Source: Actinomadura darangshiensis (GTDB lineage Bacteria; Actinomycetota; Actinomycetes; Streptosporangiales; Streptosporangiaceae). Taken from it: 33,741 bases of DNA. The position numbers and the translations under genes were made by a program. The DNA is taken from the NCBI RefSeq assembly GCF_004349235.1, contig NZ_SMKY01000077.1, forward strand, positions 1 through 33,741, given 5' to 3'. Positions 1-7,125 of the stretch are shown here, in pieces. A model generated the notes under the pieces. The model made no database searches. It was not told where the DNA came from and saw nothing but the letters and a program-made list of their open reading frames with translations. Position 1 is the first letter of the stretch, and each line of letters opens with the position of its first letter.

Positions 1-390
1 CAGCGGGGGGACCGAGGCCAGGGCGGGGACGGCGTCCGGTGTGAACGCGACCGACCACGCGCGGCTGCGGGCGAGTTCGGCGCCGGTCGTGATGCCGATG
101 ACCTGCCCGGGCGACACGGCGTGGACCTCGCCGGCGCGCAGCGGCCGTTCGGCGCCGTCGATGGTGACCGAGCCGGCGCCTTCCTCGACATAGACCAGGA
201 CGAGGAAGTCGTGGGCGTGACGGTGGTTCGGCGGGAGGTCGGCGTGCGCGGCTTGGGCGTCGAAGCGGGTCACCGAGACGGCAGGCACGCCGGGACGCTG
301 CTGGTAGCGATAGACGGGCGTTCCGTCGAGCCGCACCGTGCCCAGCTTCGACCGCGAGCCCAGCGAGGCACCGTCCGAAGAATGTCCCAT
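1..390 (-). CDS. AraC-family regulator, N-terminal cupin part (partial)
   Basis: The frame is open from an ATG at 390 down to base 1, 130 codons, so only the N-terminal part is present. The translation has the sugar- or ligand-binding cupin layout of AraC-type regulators: a conserved HRHAHDFLVLVYVEEGAG stretch (residues about 48-65) followed by a GSVTIDG turn and the AGEVHAVSPGQVI segment, which is the usual His-containing beta-barrel core. The DNA-binding helix-turn-helix pair expected at the C-terminus would lie beyond the left edge, so the AraC assignment rests on the cupin alone; a stand-alone cupin protein is the alternative. It is divergent from the methyltransferase at 511, with about 120 bases between the two starts that could hold both promoters. 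Confidence 0.7.
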   Translation of the reverse strand, partial: MGHSSDGASLGSRSKLGTVRLDGTPVYRYQQRPGVPAVSVTRFDAQAAHADLPPNHRHAHDFLVLVYVEEGAGSVTIDGAERPLRAGEVHAVSPGQVIGITTGAELARSRAWSVAFTPDAVPALASVPPL

Positions 391-510
391 GATGTCAAAC
401 GTATGTCCTGCTGGAGGGCCGCGGAATGTCCAAGACTGGATGGTGACGGCACCAGGTCTGTCACGCGCCGTCGGCGCCAGACCCGCCACCGAATTCACGA
501 AGGGGAACCC

Positions 511-1266
511 ATGGCAGCTTCCAGCGGCGTACGCATCGTCGACCAGCGAACCGAGGAGGAGCGAGACCGCCCGTTCCTGCCGGGCGCGGGCAAGACCTGG
601 CTCCTGCCGTTCTACGACGCCTTCACCCGGGTGGGCGGGGTCCGCGCATTGCACGAGCGCGCGGTCGAACTCGCCGGCATCGAGCCCGGGCAGGCGGTGG
701 CCGACGTCGGCTGCGGCACGGGCAACCTGTCGTTCGCCGTGCTCGCGGCCCAGCCGGACGCGCGGGTGACCGGCCTCGATCCTGACGGAGACGCCCTGCG
801 CAGGGCCGCGCGCAAGGCGCGCCGCCGCGGCGTCGCTCTCACCCTCGTCCAGGGATACGCCGACCGGATCCCCGCCCAGGACGCCTCGCTCGACCATGTG
901 GTCTCGTCGTTGGCCCTGCACCACGTCGATGACGACGGTCGGAGCGCGTTCGCGCGCGAGGCGCTGCGCGCCCTTCGACCGGGAGGAAAGGTCACCATCG
1001 TCGACTTCGGCGGCCCCGCGTCCAACGCCGAAGACGTCGGCCACTCCGCGCACGGCCAGGGCCCACGCTGGGCCCACGCCTTCCGGCACTTGCTCCGCCC
1101 CATGCGTTCCCGGGCGGCGCACGGCCCGGCCGAGGCCCGCAGCCATGGCGACGGCATCGTCGCGCTGCTCGCCGCCGCGGGGCTCGGCAACTCCCAGGAG
1201 GTCGCACACGCCGACCACAGGTTCGGCCGAGTCACCTTCGTACAGGCGACCCGCCCCCTGAGCTGA
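511..1266 (+). CDS. Class I SAM-dependent methyltransferase
   Basis: A 251-residue cytoplasmic methyltransferase of the Methyltransf_11/25 type. The SAM-binding motif I is DVGCGTGN (residues 65-72). An acidic residue follows at the end of strand 2 (TGLDPDGDA), then a motif near SLDHVVSSLALHHV and the post-motif ALRPGGKVTIVDF strand. The open frame extends upstream to 121, but the ATG at 511 is preceded by a good purine-rich ribosome site (gaagggga at about 499-506). The upstream part is antisense to the AraC-like gene, so 511 was chosen. The substrate cannot be read from the sequence. A small molecule is likely, since the core resembles ubiquinone/menaquinone- or arsenite-methyltransferase-like folds. 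Divergence from a regulator suggests that regulator may control it; this is inference. Confidence 0.85.
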   Translation: MAASSGVRIVDQRTEEERDRPFLPGAGKTWLLPFYDAFTRVGGVRALHERAVELAGIEPGQAVADVGCGTGNLSFAVLAAQPDARVTGLDPDGDALRRAARKARRRGVALTLVQGYADRIPAQDASLDHVVSSLALHHVDDDGRSAFAREALRALRPGGKVTIVDFGGPASNAEDVGHSAHGQGPRWAHAFRHLLRPMRSRAAHGPAEARSHGDGIVALLAAAGLGNSQEVAHADHRFGRVTFVQATRPLS

Positions 1267-1415
1267 ACCAGGCCACTCAACCTCCTGGGCGCGGCTGGAC
1301 TGTAGATCTGGGCGACCACCACCTCATCCGCCGGAGTTCCGACGAGGCGCTTCGAGCTGGCCCGGACCAGCGACAAACCATCCACGGCGCTGGCCAAGAG
1401 CCGAGCGGATGGTGG

Positions 1416-2007
1416 CTATTCGCGTGGCTGGAGGAGTTCGGCCCGGACCAGTTCGAGCAATCGACCGACCCATTTGCGCCCTCCGCGGGGACCCCGATCG
1501 GTCCAGAACGGTGACTCGGAGATGCCGGTATAGCTGATCCGTGCGTCTGCGGAGGACAGCGAGATCTCAGCCATTTCGGGGTGCTGGGGCGACCTTGGCG
1601 CGCAGCAGATCAGCCATCGCGGCGGTCCGGGCCGCGGCCCGGTCCGGCCGCAATGCGCACCGGCCGCCGGTCTCGCGGGCCTCGTGGACGGTGGCCGCGT
1701 CCCGGATGCGGTCGTGATCTGAGCGGGCGGCCGCCCCGGCCTGCGCCGGGTCGTCGGCATGCAAGACAGCCCGATGCTCACGCTCACGCTGGACGCCTTG
1801 GTCGCCGGCGTTGAAGTACTCCACCTTGGGTCGTCAACGGCTCCGGATAGCGTGCCGACCACCGGGGTGTCGGCGCGGGCCGCTCGGGCGCCGGACGCTC
1901 AGGATTATGGAGAGCGATCCTGACTCCGGCCGCTGCCGCAGCCCGCGCAGGTCGAACTCCTCCCCGCCCCCATCCACGAGCCGGTAAGTCGGCCTCCTCC
2001 ACGCCAT
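1416..2007 (-). pseudogene. Degenerate gene remnant, unknown family
   Basis: Three adjoining pieces on the minus strand read like one protein that has lost its frame. From an ATG at 2007 a frame gives AWRRPTYRLVDGGGEEFDLR and continues to a TGA at 1834-1836. The same frame resumes after the stop with VEYFNAGDQGVQREREH (GTG at 1824) and an Ala/Arg/Glu-rich helical stretch to a stop at 1567. A different frame then gives the coherent tail EMAEISLSSADARISYTG, ESPFWTDRGPRGGRKWVGRL and LLELVRAELLQP to the stop at 1416. The reading TPVVGTLSGAVDDP in the second frame would also bridge the in-frame stop, suggesting compensating indels near 1830-1870. I do not recognise the family. The fragments are more protein-like than the antisense frames, but the whole call is inference. 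The adjoining 1267-1415 shows no gene or clear terminator. Confidence 0.4.
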
Positions 2008-2028
2008 CCACGCAAGCTAGCCCCTCGG

Positions 2029-2764
2029 TCAGTCCCTCGACGAACACGCGTGCGGGCCGCACTGCGTCGGCGCAGGAACTGGCCACCGCCGGTCGGCGTG
2101 AGGCGGCAGGGTCGCGTCCGGGACGCCCTCCGCCAGAAGGCGGCCGTTCTGGAGGAGCAGGCAGTGGTCGGCGCGGGCTGCGGCGTCGGGGTCGTGTGTG
2201 GCGTGGACGATGGTCACGCCGGTCGCGGTGAGTTCACCGAAGATTTCGAGGATCCGCTCTTGGGCGTCCTGGTCCAGGCCGGCCGCGGGCTCGTCGAGCA
2301 GCAGGAGATCGGATCCTTGGGCGAGGCCCTGGGCGATGAGTGCGCGTTGGTACTGGCCGCCGGACAGGTCACTGAGTTGTGCCCCCCGCGAGTCCGGTCA
2401 CACCGACACGGTCCATGCACTCGGAGATGACGGCCTTGTCGCCCCCGGTGAGGCGTCGCCACCATCCGCGATGGGGCCAGCGGCCCATGGCCACCGTGTT
2501 CCGGACGGTCAGGGGCAGCGCGGCCGGGACCTCGGCGCGCTGGAGCACCAGGGCGGGTCGCTGCGCGCAGGACGACTCGACCGTGCCGCTGGACGGGGCG
2601 AGCGTCCCGGCGAGCACGCCGAGCAGGGTCGACTTCCCGGAGCCGTTGTGTCCTACCAGGGCCGTCACGCGTGAGCGGGGCACGCGGGCCGTGATGCCGT
2701 GCAGCACCGTCGTGGACCCGTAACCCGCTCGCAGCCCGCGCATCGTGATCGCCGTATCGGCCAC
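2029..2764 (-). pseudogene. aztA: Zinc ABC transporter ATP-binding protein AztA, frameshifted
   Basis: ATPase subunit of a metal (zinc) ABC importer. It starts at GTG 2764, behind a strong ribosome site (gagggga). The first frame carries Walker A GHNGSGKS (residues 38-45), the Q-loop region ALVLQRAEVP and GVTGLAG, then stops at 2369. Dropping one base from a run of six C (plus strand 2382-2387) restores the rest: AQLSDLSGGQYQRALIAQGL with the ABC signature, Walker B LLLLDEPAAGLD, and the H-loop VHATHD. That second frame ends at 2029. All nucleotide-binding motifs are therefore present but split over two frames. It may be a true mutation, a sequencing or assembly homopolymer error, or phase-variable slippage. 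It is divergent from aztB across a shared Zur-like operator, which supports the zinc role. The gene symbol follows the locus context. Confidence 0.85.
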
Positions 2765-2785
2765 TGCCGTCCCCTCACTTGAAAG

Positions 2786-2800
2786 TGATAACCGTTTTCA
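2786..2800. promoter_or_regulatory. Zur-like zinc operator
   Basis: TGATAACCGTTTTCA is a 7-1-7 palindrome with one mismatch. It closely matches the TGAAAATnATTTTCA-type boxes bound by the zinc uptake repressor Zur in actinobacteria. It lies between the divergent aztA start (2764) and aztB start (2818), so one repressor dimer could shut off both sides when zinc is sufficient. A TTATAG hexamer at 2801-2806 directly beside it could be the -10 element of aztB, which would put the transcript start within a few bases of the ATG. Confidence 0.75.
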
Positions 2801-2817
2801 TTATAGGGTGTCGAGCC

Positions 2818-3696
2818 ATGGAGTGGCTTCTGGCCCCTTTCGGGGTGTCTTTCGTTGAGCGGGCGCTGTGGGGAGGGCTGCTGGTCTCCGGCATCTGCGC
2901 GCTGGCCGGCACCTGGGTGGTGCTGCGCGGTATGGCCTTCCTCGGCGACGCGATGTCGCACGGCATGCTGCCCGGTGTGGCGGCCGCGTCGCTGCTGGAA
3001 GGGAGCCTGTTCCTCGGGGCCGTGCTGAGCGCGGGCGCGATGGCGCTGGGTGTCACGGTGCTGTCGCGTTCACCCCGGCTGTCCCAGGACACCGGCATCG
3101 GCCTGCTGTTCGTCGGGATGCTCGCCACCGGTGTGATCATGGTGTCGCACTCGCAGAGCTTCGCGGTGGACCTGACCGCCTTCCTGTTCGGCGACGTGCT
3201 GGCGGTGCGCCCGGGCGACCTGGCGGTGCTGGCGGTCGCGCTGGGGGCGGCGGCCGCCATCGCGGCGCTGGGGCATCGCTCCTTCGTCGCGCTGGCCCTC
3301 GACCCGCGCAAGGCGCAGACCCTGGGGATGCGGCCGCGGCTCGCGCACGCGCTGCTGCTGTGCCTGCTGACTCTGGCGATCACCGCGTCCTTCCACGTGG
3401 TGGGGACGCTGCTGGTGTTCGGCCTGCTGATAGCCCCGCCCGCGGCGGTGGTGCTGTGGGCGCGCAGCGTACCGATGGTCATGGCCGGGGCCGCGCTGCT
3501 CGGCGCGCTCGCGACGGTCACCGGGCTGCTGGTGTCGTGGCATCTGGGCACCGCGGCCGGAGCGACGATCGCCGCGGCCGCCGTGGCCTTCTTCCTCCTG
3601 TCGGCGCTGGCCGCCGATCTGCGCGACCGCCGGCCTCGCCGGCGGCCACCGCCTCCGAACACCTCCGGACGAAAGGCCTCCGGGTACACGTCATGA
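2818..3696 (+). CDS. aztB: Zinc ABC transporter permease AztB
   Basis: Integral membrane permease of the ABC-3 (ZnuB/AztB) family, 292 residues, moving zinc through the inner membrane. The protein is almost entirely hydrophobic helices. It has the family's early stretch LAGTWVVLRGMAFLGDAMSHGMLPG (given here over residues about 33-57), with the conserved GDA-SHG coupling segment. The later segments LGMRPRLAHALLLCLLTLAI and FHVVGTLLVFGLLIAPPAA are also typical. The ATG at 2818 aligns with the usual family start. An upstream TTG at 2779 would begin inside the Zur box and was rejected. The C-terminus ends in a basic tail. The stop overlaps the next start (ATGA at 3693-3696), so it is translationally coupled to the following aztD-like gene. 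Function depends on an ATPase, but the adjacent aztA is frameshifted. Confidence 0.9.
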   Translation: MEWLLAPFGVSFVERALWGGLLVSGICALAGTWVVLRGMAFLGDAMSHGMLPGVAAASLLEGSLFLGAVLSAGAMALGVTVLSRSPRLSQDTGIGLLFVGMLATGVIMVSHSQSFAVDLTAFLFGDVLAVRPGDLAVLAVALGAAAAIAALGHRSFVALALDPRKAQTLGMRPRLAHALLLCLLTLAITASFHVVGTLLVFGLLIAPPAAVVLWARSVPMVMAGAALLGALATVTGLLVSWHLGTAAGATIAAAAVAFFLLSALAADLRDRRPRRRPPPPNTSGRKASGYTS

Positions 3697-4907
3697 TTCT
3701 CATCAGTACGGTCGGCGCGCGGACGCGCGCATCTGCGGCCGCCGTCGCGGCCGGAAGCCTGCTCACCTTGTTCGCCGGCTGCGGCGACTCCGGTGACGGG
3801 GGCGGCTCCGCGGGCACTGCGCAGACCCCGCACGGCTATGTCGAGGGGGCCGAGGAGACCGCCGAGGCGCAGTGGCGGCTGGTCCTGGGTGATGCGCACG
3901 GCGGCCGGGTTCACTCCCTGGATCCCGCCACGGGCAAGAGTACGCAGGTCGCCGAGGCCCCGGGCCTCACCGCGATGCGTACCGACGGGCGCTTCGCCTA
4001 CCTGGCCACCGGCAAGGCGGTGCGGATACTCGATACCGGGGTCTGGACGGTCGACCACGGCGATCACGTCCACTACTACCGTGCCCCCGCCCGCACGGTG
4101 GGCGACCTGAACGCCACGGGGGCCTCCGGCGCGGCAGGCGACCCCGGCGTCACGGCGCTGGCCACGGGCGGTGCCGTGCGCGTGCTGGACAGGAAGGCCC
4201 TCGATGGGGGAGACGTCCGGGAGGCCGCGACGGTCGCCGGACGGGTCGCCGTGCCGTACGCCGAGCACCTGCTGATCGGCTCGGACGAGACGGGGCACGT
4301 CACCGTCCACGACCGCAAGGGGCATCGGGTGGCGCGGCTGCCGGAGCCGTGTCCCGAACCGCGGGGGCAGGCGACGACCCGGCGCGGCGCCGTCCTCGGC
4401 TGCGCCGACGGGGCACTGCTGGTGACGGCCCGGGATGGAACGTTCCGGGGAGAGAAGATCGCCTACTCCGGCACCGTGCCGGACGACGAACGGGCACTGG
4501 AGTTCCGGCACCGCCCCGGAGCGGACGTCCTGGCGGCCAAGGCCGGCGACAAGGGCGCCTGGGTCCTCGACGTCGCCGCCAGGAAATGGAGCCGGGTGGG
4601 GACGGGCGTGCCGGCGCTCGCGGTGAACGCGGTGGGCGCGGACTCCCCGGTCCTGCTGCTCGACCGTGCCGGCGTCCTGAGGTCCTACGACCCCGCCTCG
4701 GGGAAGGAGGAGGCGCGCTCGGAACTGCTGAAGAACGCCGACGGCGCCCAGCCCGCGCCGACGATCGAGGTGGACACCGCCCGCGCCTACGTCAACGACC
4801 CCGCCGGCAAAGCGGTGCACGAGATCGACTACAACGACGACCTGCGTCTGGCCCGCTCGTTCACGCTGCCGTTCGCACCCGCGCAGATGGTGGAGACGGG
4901 ATGGTGA
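3693..4907 (+). CDS. aztD: AztD-like zinc metallochaperone lipoprotein (copy 1)
   Basis: A 404-residue exported protein. The signal peptide ends in a lipobox (LFAGC, Cys30), so it is probably membrane-anchored outside the cell. The body is built of beta-propeller-like repeats (RVHSLDPATGKS, AVRILDTG, GHVTVHDRKGHRVARL, VLRSYDPASGK, VHEIDYNDDL), as in AztD, the periplasmic chaperone that hands zinc to AztC. A histidine cluster DHGDHVHYY (residues 121-129) is a likely metal site. The CPEPRGQA segment sits where AztD proteins usually have a CPxxHGEA motif, so one canonical histidine appears replaced. It overlaps aztB by 4 bases and aztC by 7 bases, placing it inside the zinc operon. The downstream copy keeps the more canonical motifs; see that entry. 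The assignment is confident at family level, while its exact division of labour is unknown. Confidence 0.85.
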   Translation: MILISTVGARTRASAAAVAAGSLLTLFAGCGDSGDGGGSAGTAQTPHGYVEGAEETAEAQWRLVLGDAHGGRVHSLDPATGKSTQVAEAPGLTAMRTDGRFAYLATGKAVRILDTGVWTVDHGDHVHYYRAPARTVGDLNATGASGAAGDPGVTALATGGAVRVLDRKALDGGDVREAATVAGRVAVPYAEHLLIGSDETGHVTVHDRKGHRVARLPEPCPEPRGQATTRRGAVLGCADGALLVTARDGTFRGEKIAYSGTVPDDERALEFRHRPGADVLAAKAGDKGAWVLDVAARKWSRVGTGVPALAVNAVGADSPVLLLDRAGVLRSYDPASGKEEARSELLKNADGAQPAPTIEVDTARAYVNDPAGKAVHEIDYNDDLRLARSFTLPFAPAQMVETGW

Positions 4908-5869
4908 CCGCCGCACTGCCTTCTCAAGGCGCAGGGCCGTTCAGCGGTCGGCGGCACGTCGCGAGGGCGCTGATGGTGCTGCTCCTGGTGCTGGCCGGAT
5001 CGGCGACGGGATGCTCGGCGGTGGGCTCGCAGAGGTCCGGTGTGGTGGTCACCACCAACATCCTCGGCGACATCACCCGCGCCATCGTGGGCGGCCAGGC
5101 CGAGGTGACGGTGCTGATGAAGCCCAATGCCGACCCGCACTCCTTCGGTGTGTCCGCCCAGCAGGCCGCCCGCATCGAGAACGCCGCCCTGCTCGTCCAC
5201 AACGGCCTGGGCCTGGAGGAAGGGGTGGCGCGCAACGTCGAGGCTGCCCGCGACCAGGGGGTGCCTGCGCTCAGCGTGGGGGAGGGCGTCGATCCGATCA
5301 CCTACATCCAGGGGCGGACCGCGCGTCAGCCCGACCCGCACTTCTGGACCGACCCCGTCCGGGTCATCGGAGCCATCGGCCTCATCACCGCCCAGGTGAT
5401 CGAGCACGTCGACGGTGTCGACGCCGGAACGGTCCGCGCCAACGCCGCCGCGTACCGCGACCAGGTCTCGGCCCTTGACGCCGGGATGCGGATGGACTTC
5501 GCCGAGATCCCGCCCGGGCGCCGCAAGCTGGTCACCAACCACCACGTCTTCGGCTACCTGGCACAGCGCTACGGCTTCGAGGTCATCGGGGCCGTCATCC
5601 CCAGTGGCACCACGTTGGCCTCGCCCAGCGGCTCGGACCTGAAGTCGCTGGCCGACGCCGTCCGGCGGGCCGGGGTGTCGACGGTCTTCGCCGACTCCTC
5701 CCAACCGGACCGCCTCGCCCAGGTCATGGCCCGCGAGGCCGCACTGCGCATCAGGATCGTCTCGCTCTACTCCGAATCGCTCACCGGCGCCGACGGCGGC
5801 GCCCCCACCTACCTGCGGATGATGCGCGCCAACGCCGACGCCATCAGCGCCGGACTCGCCACGCGGTGA
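4901..5869 (+). CDS. aztC: Zinc ABC transporter substrate-binding lipoprotein AztC
   Basis: Cluster A-I metal-binding protein (ZnuA/AztC family), 322 residues. The signal sequence RRHVARALMVLLLVLAGSA leads to a lipobox Cys38. The four expected zinc ligands are visible: His80 in NADPHSFG, His147 in PDPHFWTDP, His214 or His215 in VTNHHVFGY, and Asp265 in VFADSS. There is no long His-rich loop of the ZnuA type, as in AztC. The conserved SGTTLASPSGSDL segment lies between the third and fourth ligands. The ATG at 4901 overlaps the end of the preceding aztD by 7 bases. An internal ATG at 4973 would also leave a signal peptide but lacks the basic n-region. It captures zinc outside the membrane and delivers it to AztB. 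Confidence 0.93.
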   Translation: MVTAALPSQGAGPFSGRRHVARALMVLLLVLAGSATGCSAVGSQRSGVVVTTNILGDITRAIVGGQAEVTVLMKPNADPHSFGVSAQQAARIENAALLVHNGLGLEEGVARNVEAARDQGVPALSVGEGVDPITYIQGRTARQPDPHFWTDPVRVIGAIGLITAQVIEHVDGVDAGTVRANAAAYRDQVSALDAGMRMDFAEIPPGRRKLVTNHHVFGYLAQRYGFEVIGAVIPSGTTLASPSGSDLKSLADAVRRAGVSTVFADSSQPDRLAQVMAREAALRIRIVSLYSESLTGADGGAPTYLRMMRANADAISAGLATR

Positions 5870-5937
5870 GTCCACCGGGCTCCTCCCGAGCCATTACTCC
5901 AGCCGACGACCTCCTCCGACAGAATCAGAGAGCTGAA

Positions 5938-7125
5938 ATGGAACACCCGACCCGTCCAAGGCCGCACCGCAAGGGGGCGCTGCCCGCCGCGATGGTGACG
6001 CTCGGCCTCGTACTCAGCGCCTGCGGCCCAGGCGACTCCGGCTCCGGAGCACGGAGCGCCACCTCGGCACCCGCGGCGGCCAAGGTCCAGGACCCCCTGG
6101 TGGTGACCTACGACGGCGGCATGTACGTCATCGACGGCACCACGCTCAAGGTCGTCCAGGACATACCGCTGGACGGATTCAACCGCGTCAACCCTGCCGG
6201 AAACGGCCGCCACGTCATGGTCTCCACCGCCACGGGATTCCGTGTCCTGGACGCCCAGGGCGCACGGCTCACGGAGGACGAGTTCGCCGCACCGAAACCC
6301 GGTCACGTCGTCCACCACGCAGGCAAGACCGTGCTGTTCTCCGACGGCGCAGGCAAGGCCACGACCTTCGACCCCAGCCGGCTCGGCGACGGGCTCCCGC
6401 AGTCGTCCACCTACACCTCCCAGCACCCCCACCACGGCGTGGCCATCGCACTCGCCGACGGCGGGCTGGTCGTCACCATGGGCACCGAGGAGAAGCGGAC
6501 CGGCATCCAGGTCCTCGATGACGAACGCAAGGAGATCGCCCGCAGCGAGGACTGCCCAGGCGTGCACGGCGAGGCCACCGCCAAGGCCGAGGCCGTGGTC
6601 GTCGGCTGCGAGAACGGGGCCCTGCTCTACAAGGACGGCAAGATCAGCAAGGTCCGGGCGCCCGACGAGTACGGACGTATCGGCAACCAGGCCGGCCATG
6701 ACGACTCCCCGATCGTCCTGGCCGACTACAAGACCGACCCCGACGCCGAACTCGAACGCCCCGAGCGGGTATCACTGATCGACACCCGGACGGCCCGCAT
6801 CAGGCTCGTCGACCTGGGAACCAGCTACACCTTCCGGTCCCTCGGACGCGGCCCGGACGGCGAGGCCCTGGTCCTGGGCACCGACGGCGCGCTGCACGTC
6901 GTTGACCCCGAGCGCGGCGAGGTCACCCGGAAGATCAAGGTCACGGGCCGGTGGCGCGAGCCGCTGGAATGGCAGCAGCCCCGTCCCGCCCTCCACGTTC
7001 GCGACCGCACCGCCTACGTCACCGACCCCGGCAGCAGCACGCTCTACGCCGTCGACATCGAGTCCGGCAAGGTGAAGTCCAAGGCCCGGCTGCCGCGAAC
7101 CCCCAACGAACTCACCAGCGCCTAG
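5938..7125 (+). CDS. aztD: Zinc metallochaperone AztD lipoprotein (copy 2)
   Basis: A second, more canonical AztD, 395 residues, with a lipobox LVLSAC (Cys29) after a basic n-region. The propeller blades are clear (GGMYVIDGTTLKVV, ALHVVDPERGEV, STLYAVDIESGKV). It carries the histidine motifs expected of AztD: HVVHH, HPHHG (from residue 163), CPGVHGEA (206-213) and GHDD (253-256), which in this family form the metal sites. It lies 68 bases after aztC with a modest purine-rich ribosome site, so it is probably the last gene of the zinc operon. It ends tail-to-tail with tctA; the two TAG stops share the same CTAG at 7122-7125. Why the operon needs two AztD proteins of differing motif content is unclear. 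Sub-functionalised donors for different metal loads is one guess. Confidence 0.88.
   Translation: MEHPTRPRPHRKGALPAAMVTLGLVLSACGPGDSGSGARSATSAPAAAKVQDPLVVTYDGGMYVIDGTTLKVVQDIPLDGFNRVNPAGNGRHVMVSTATGFRVLDAQGARLTEDEFAAPKPGHVVHHAGKTVLFSDGAGKATTFDPSRLGDGLPQSSTYTSQHPHHGVAIALADGGLVVTMGTEEKRTGIQVLDDERKEIARSEDCPGVHGEATAKAEAVVVGCENGALLYKDGKISKVRAPDEYGRIGNQAGHDDSPIVLADYKTDPDAELERPERVSLIDTRTARIRLVDLGTSYTFRSLGRGPDGEALVLGTDGALHVVDPERGEVTRKIKVTGRWREPLEWQQPRPALHVRDRTAYVTDPGSSTLYAVDIESGKVKSKARLPRTPNELTSA

Noticed and set aside
121..510. Upstream extension of the methyltransferase
   Set aside because: It runs antisense through the AraC-like gene and lacks methyltransferase features; ATG 511 has the ribosome site.
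2779..2817. Earlier TTG start for aztB
   Set aside because: It would begin inside the Zur box and add a segment not expected of the family.
2775..4916. 713-codon minus-strand frame
   Set aside because: It is antisense to aztB and aztD; those genes have clear families and coupled starts.
7122..7125. Shared CTAG forming both stops of aztD and tctA
   Set aside because: It is a neat compact arrangement, but a palindromic stop shared by convergent genes needs no special explanation.
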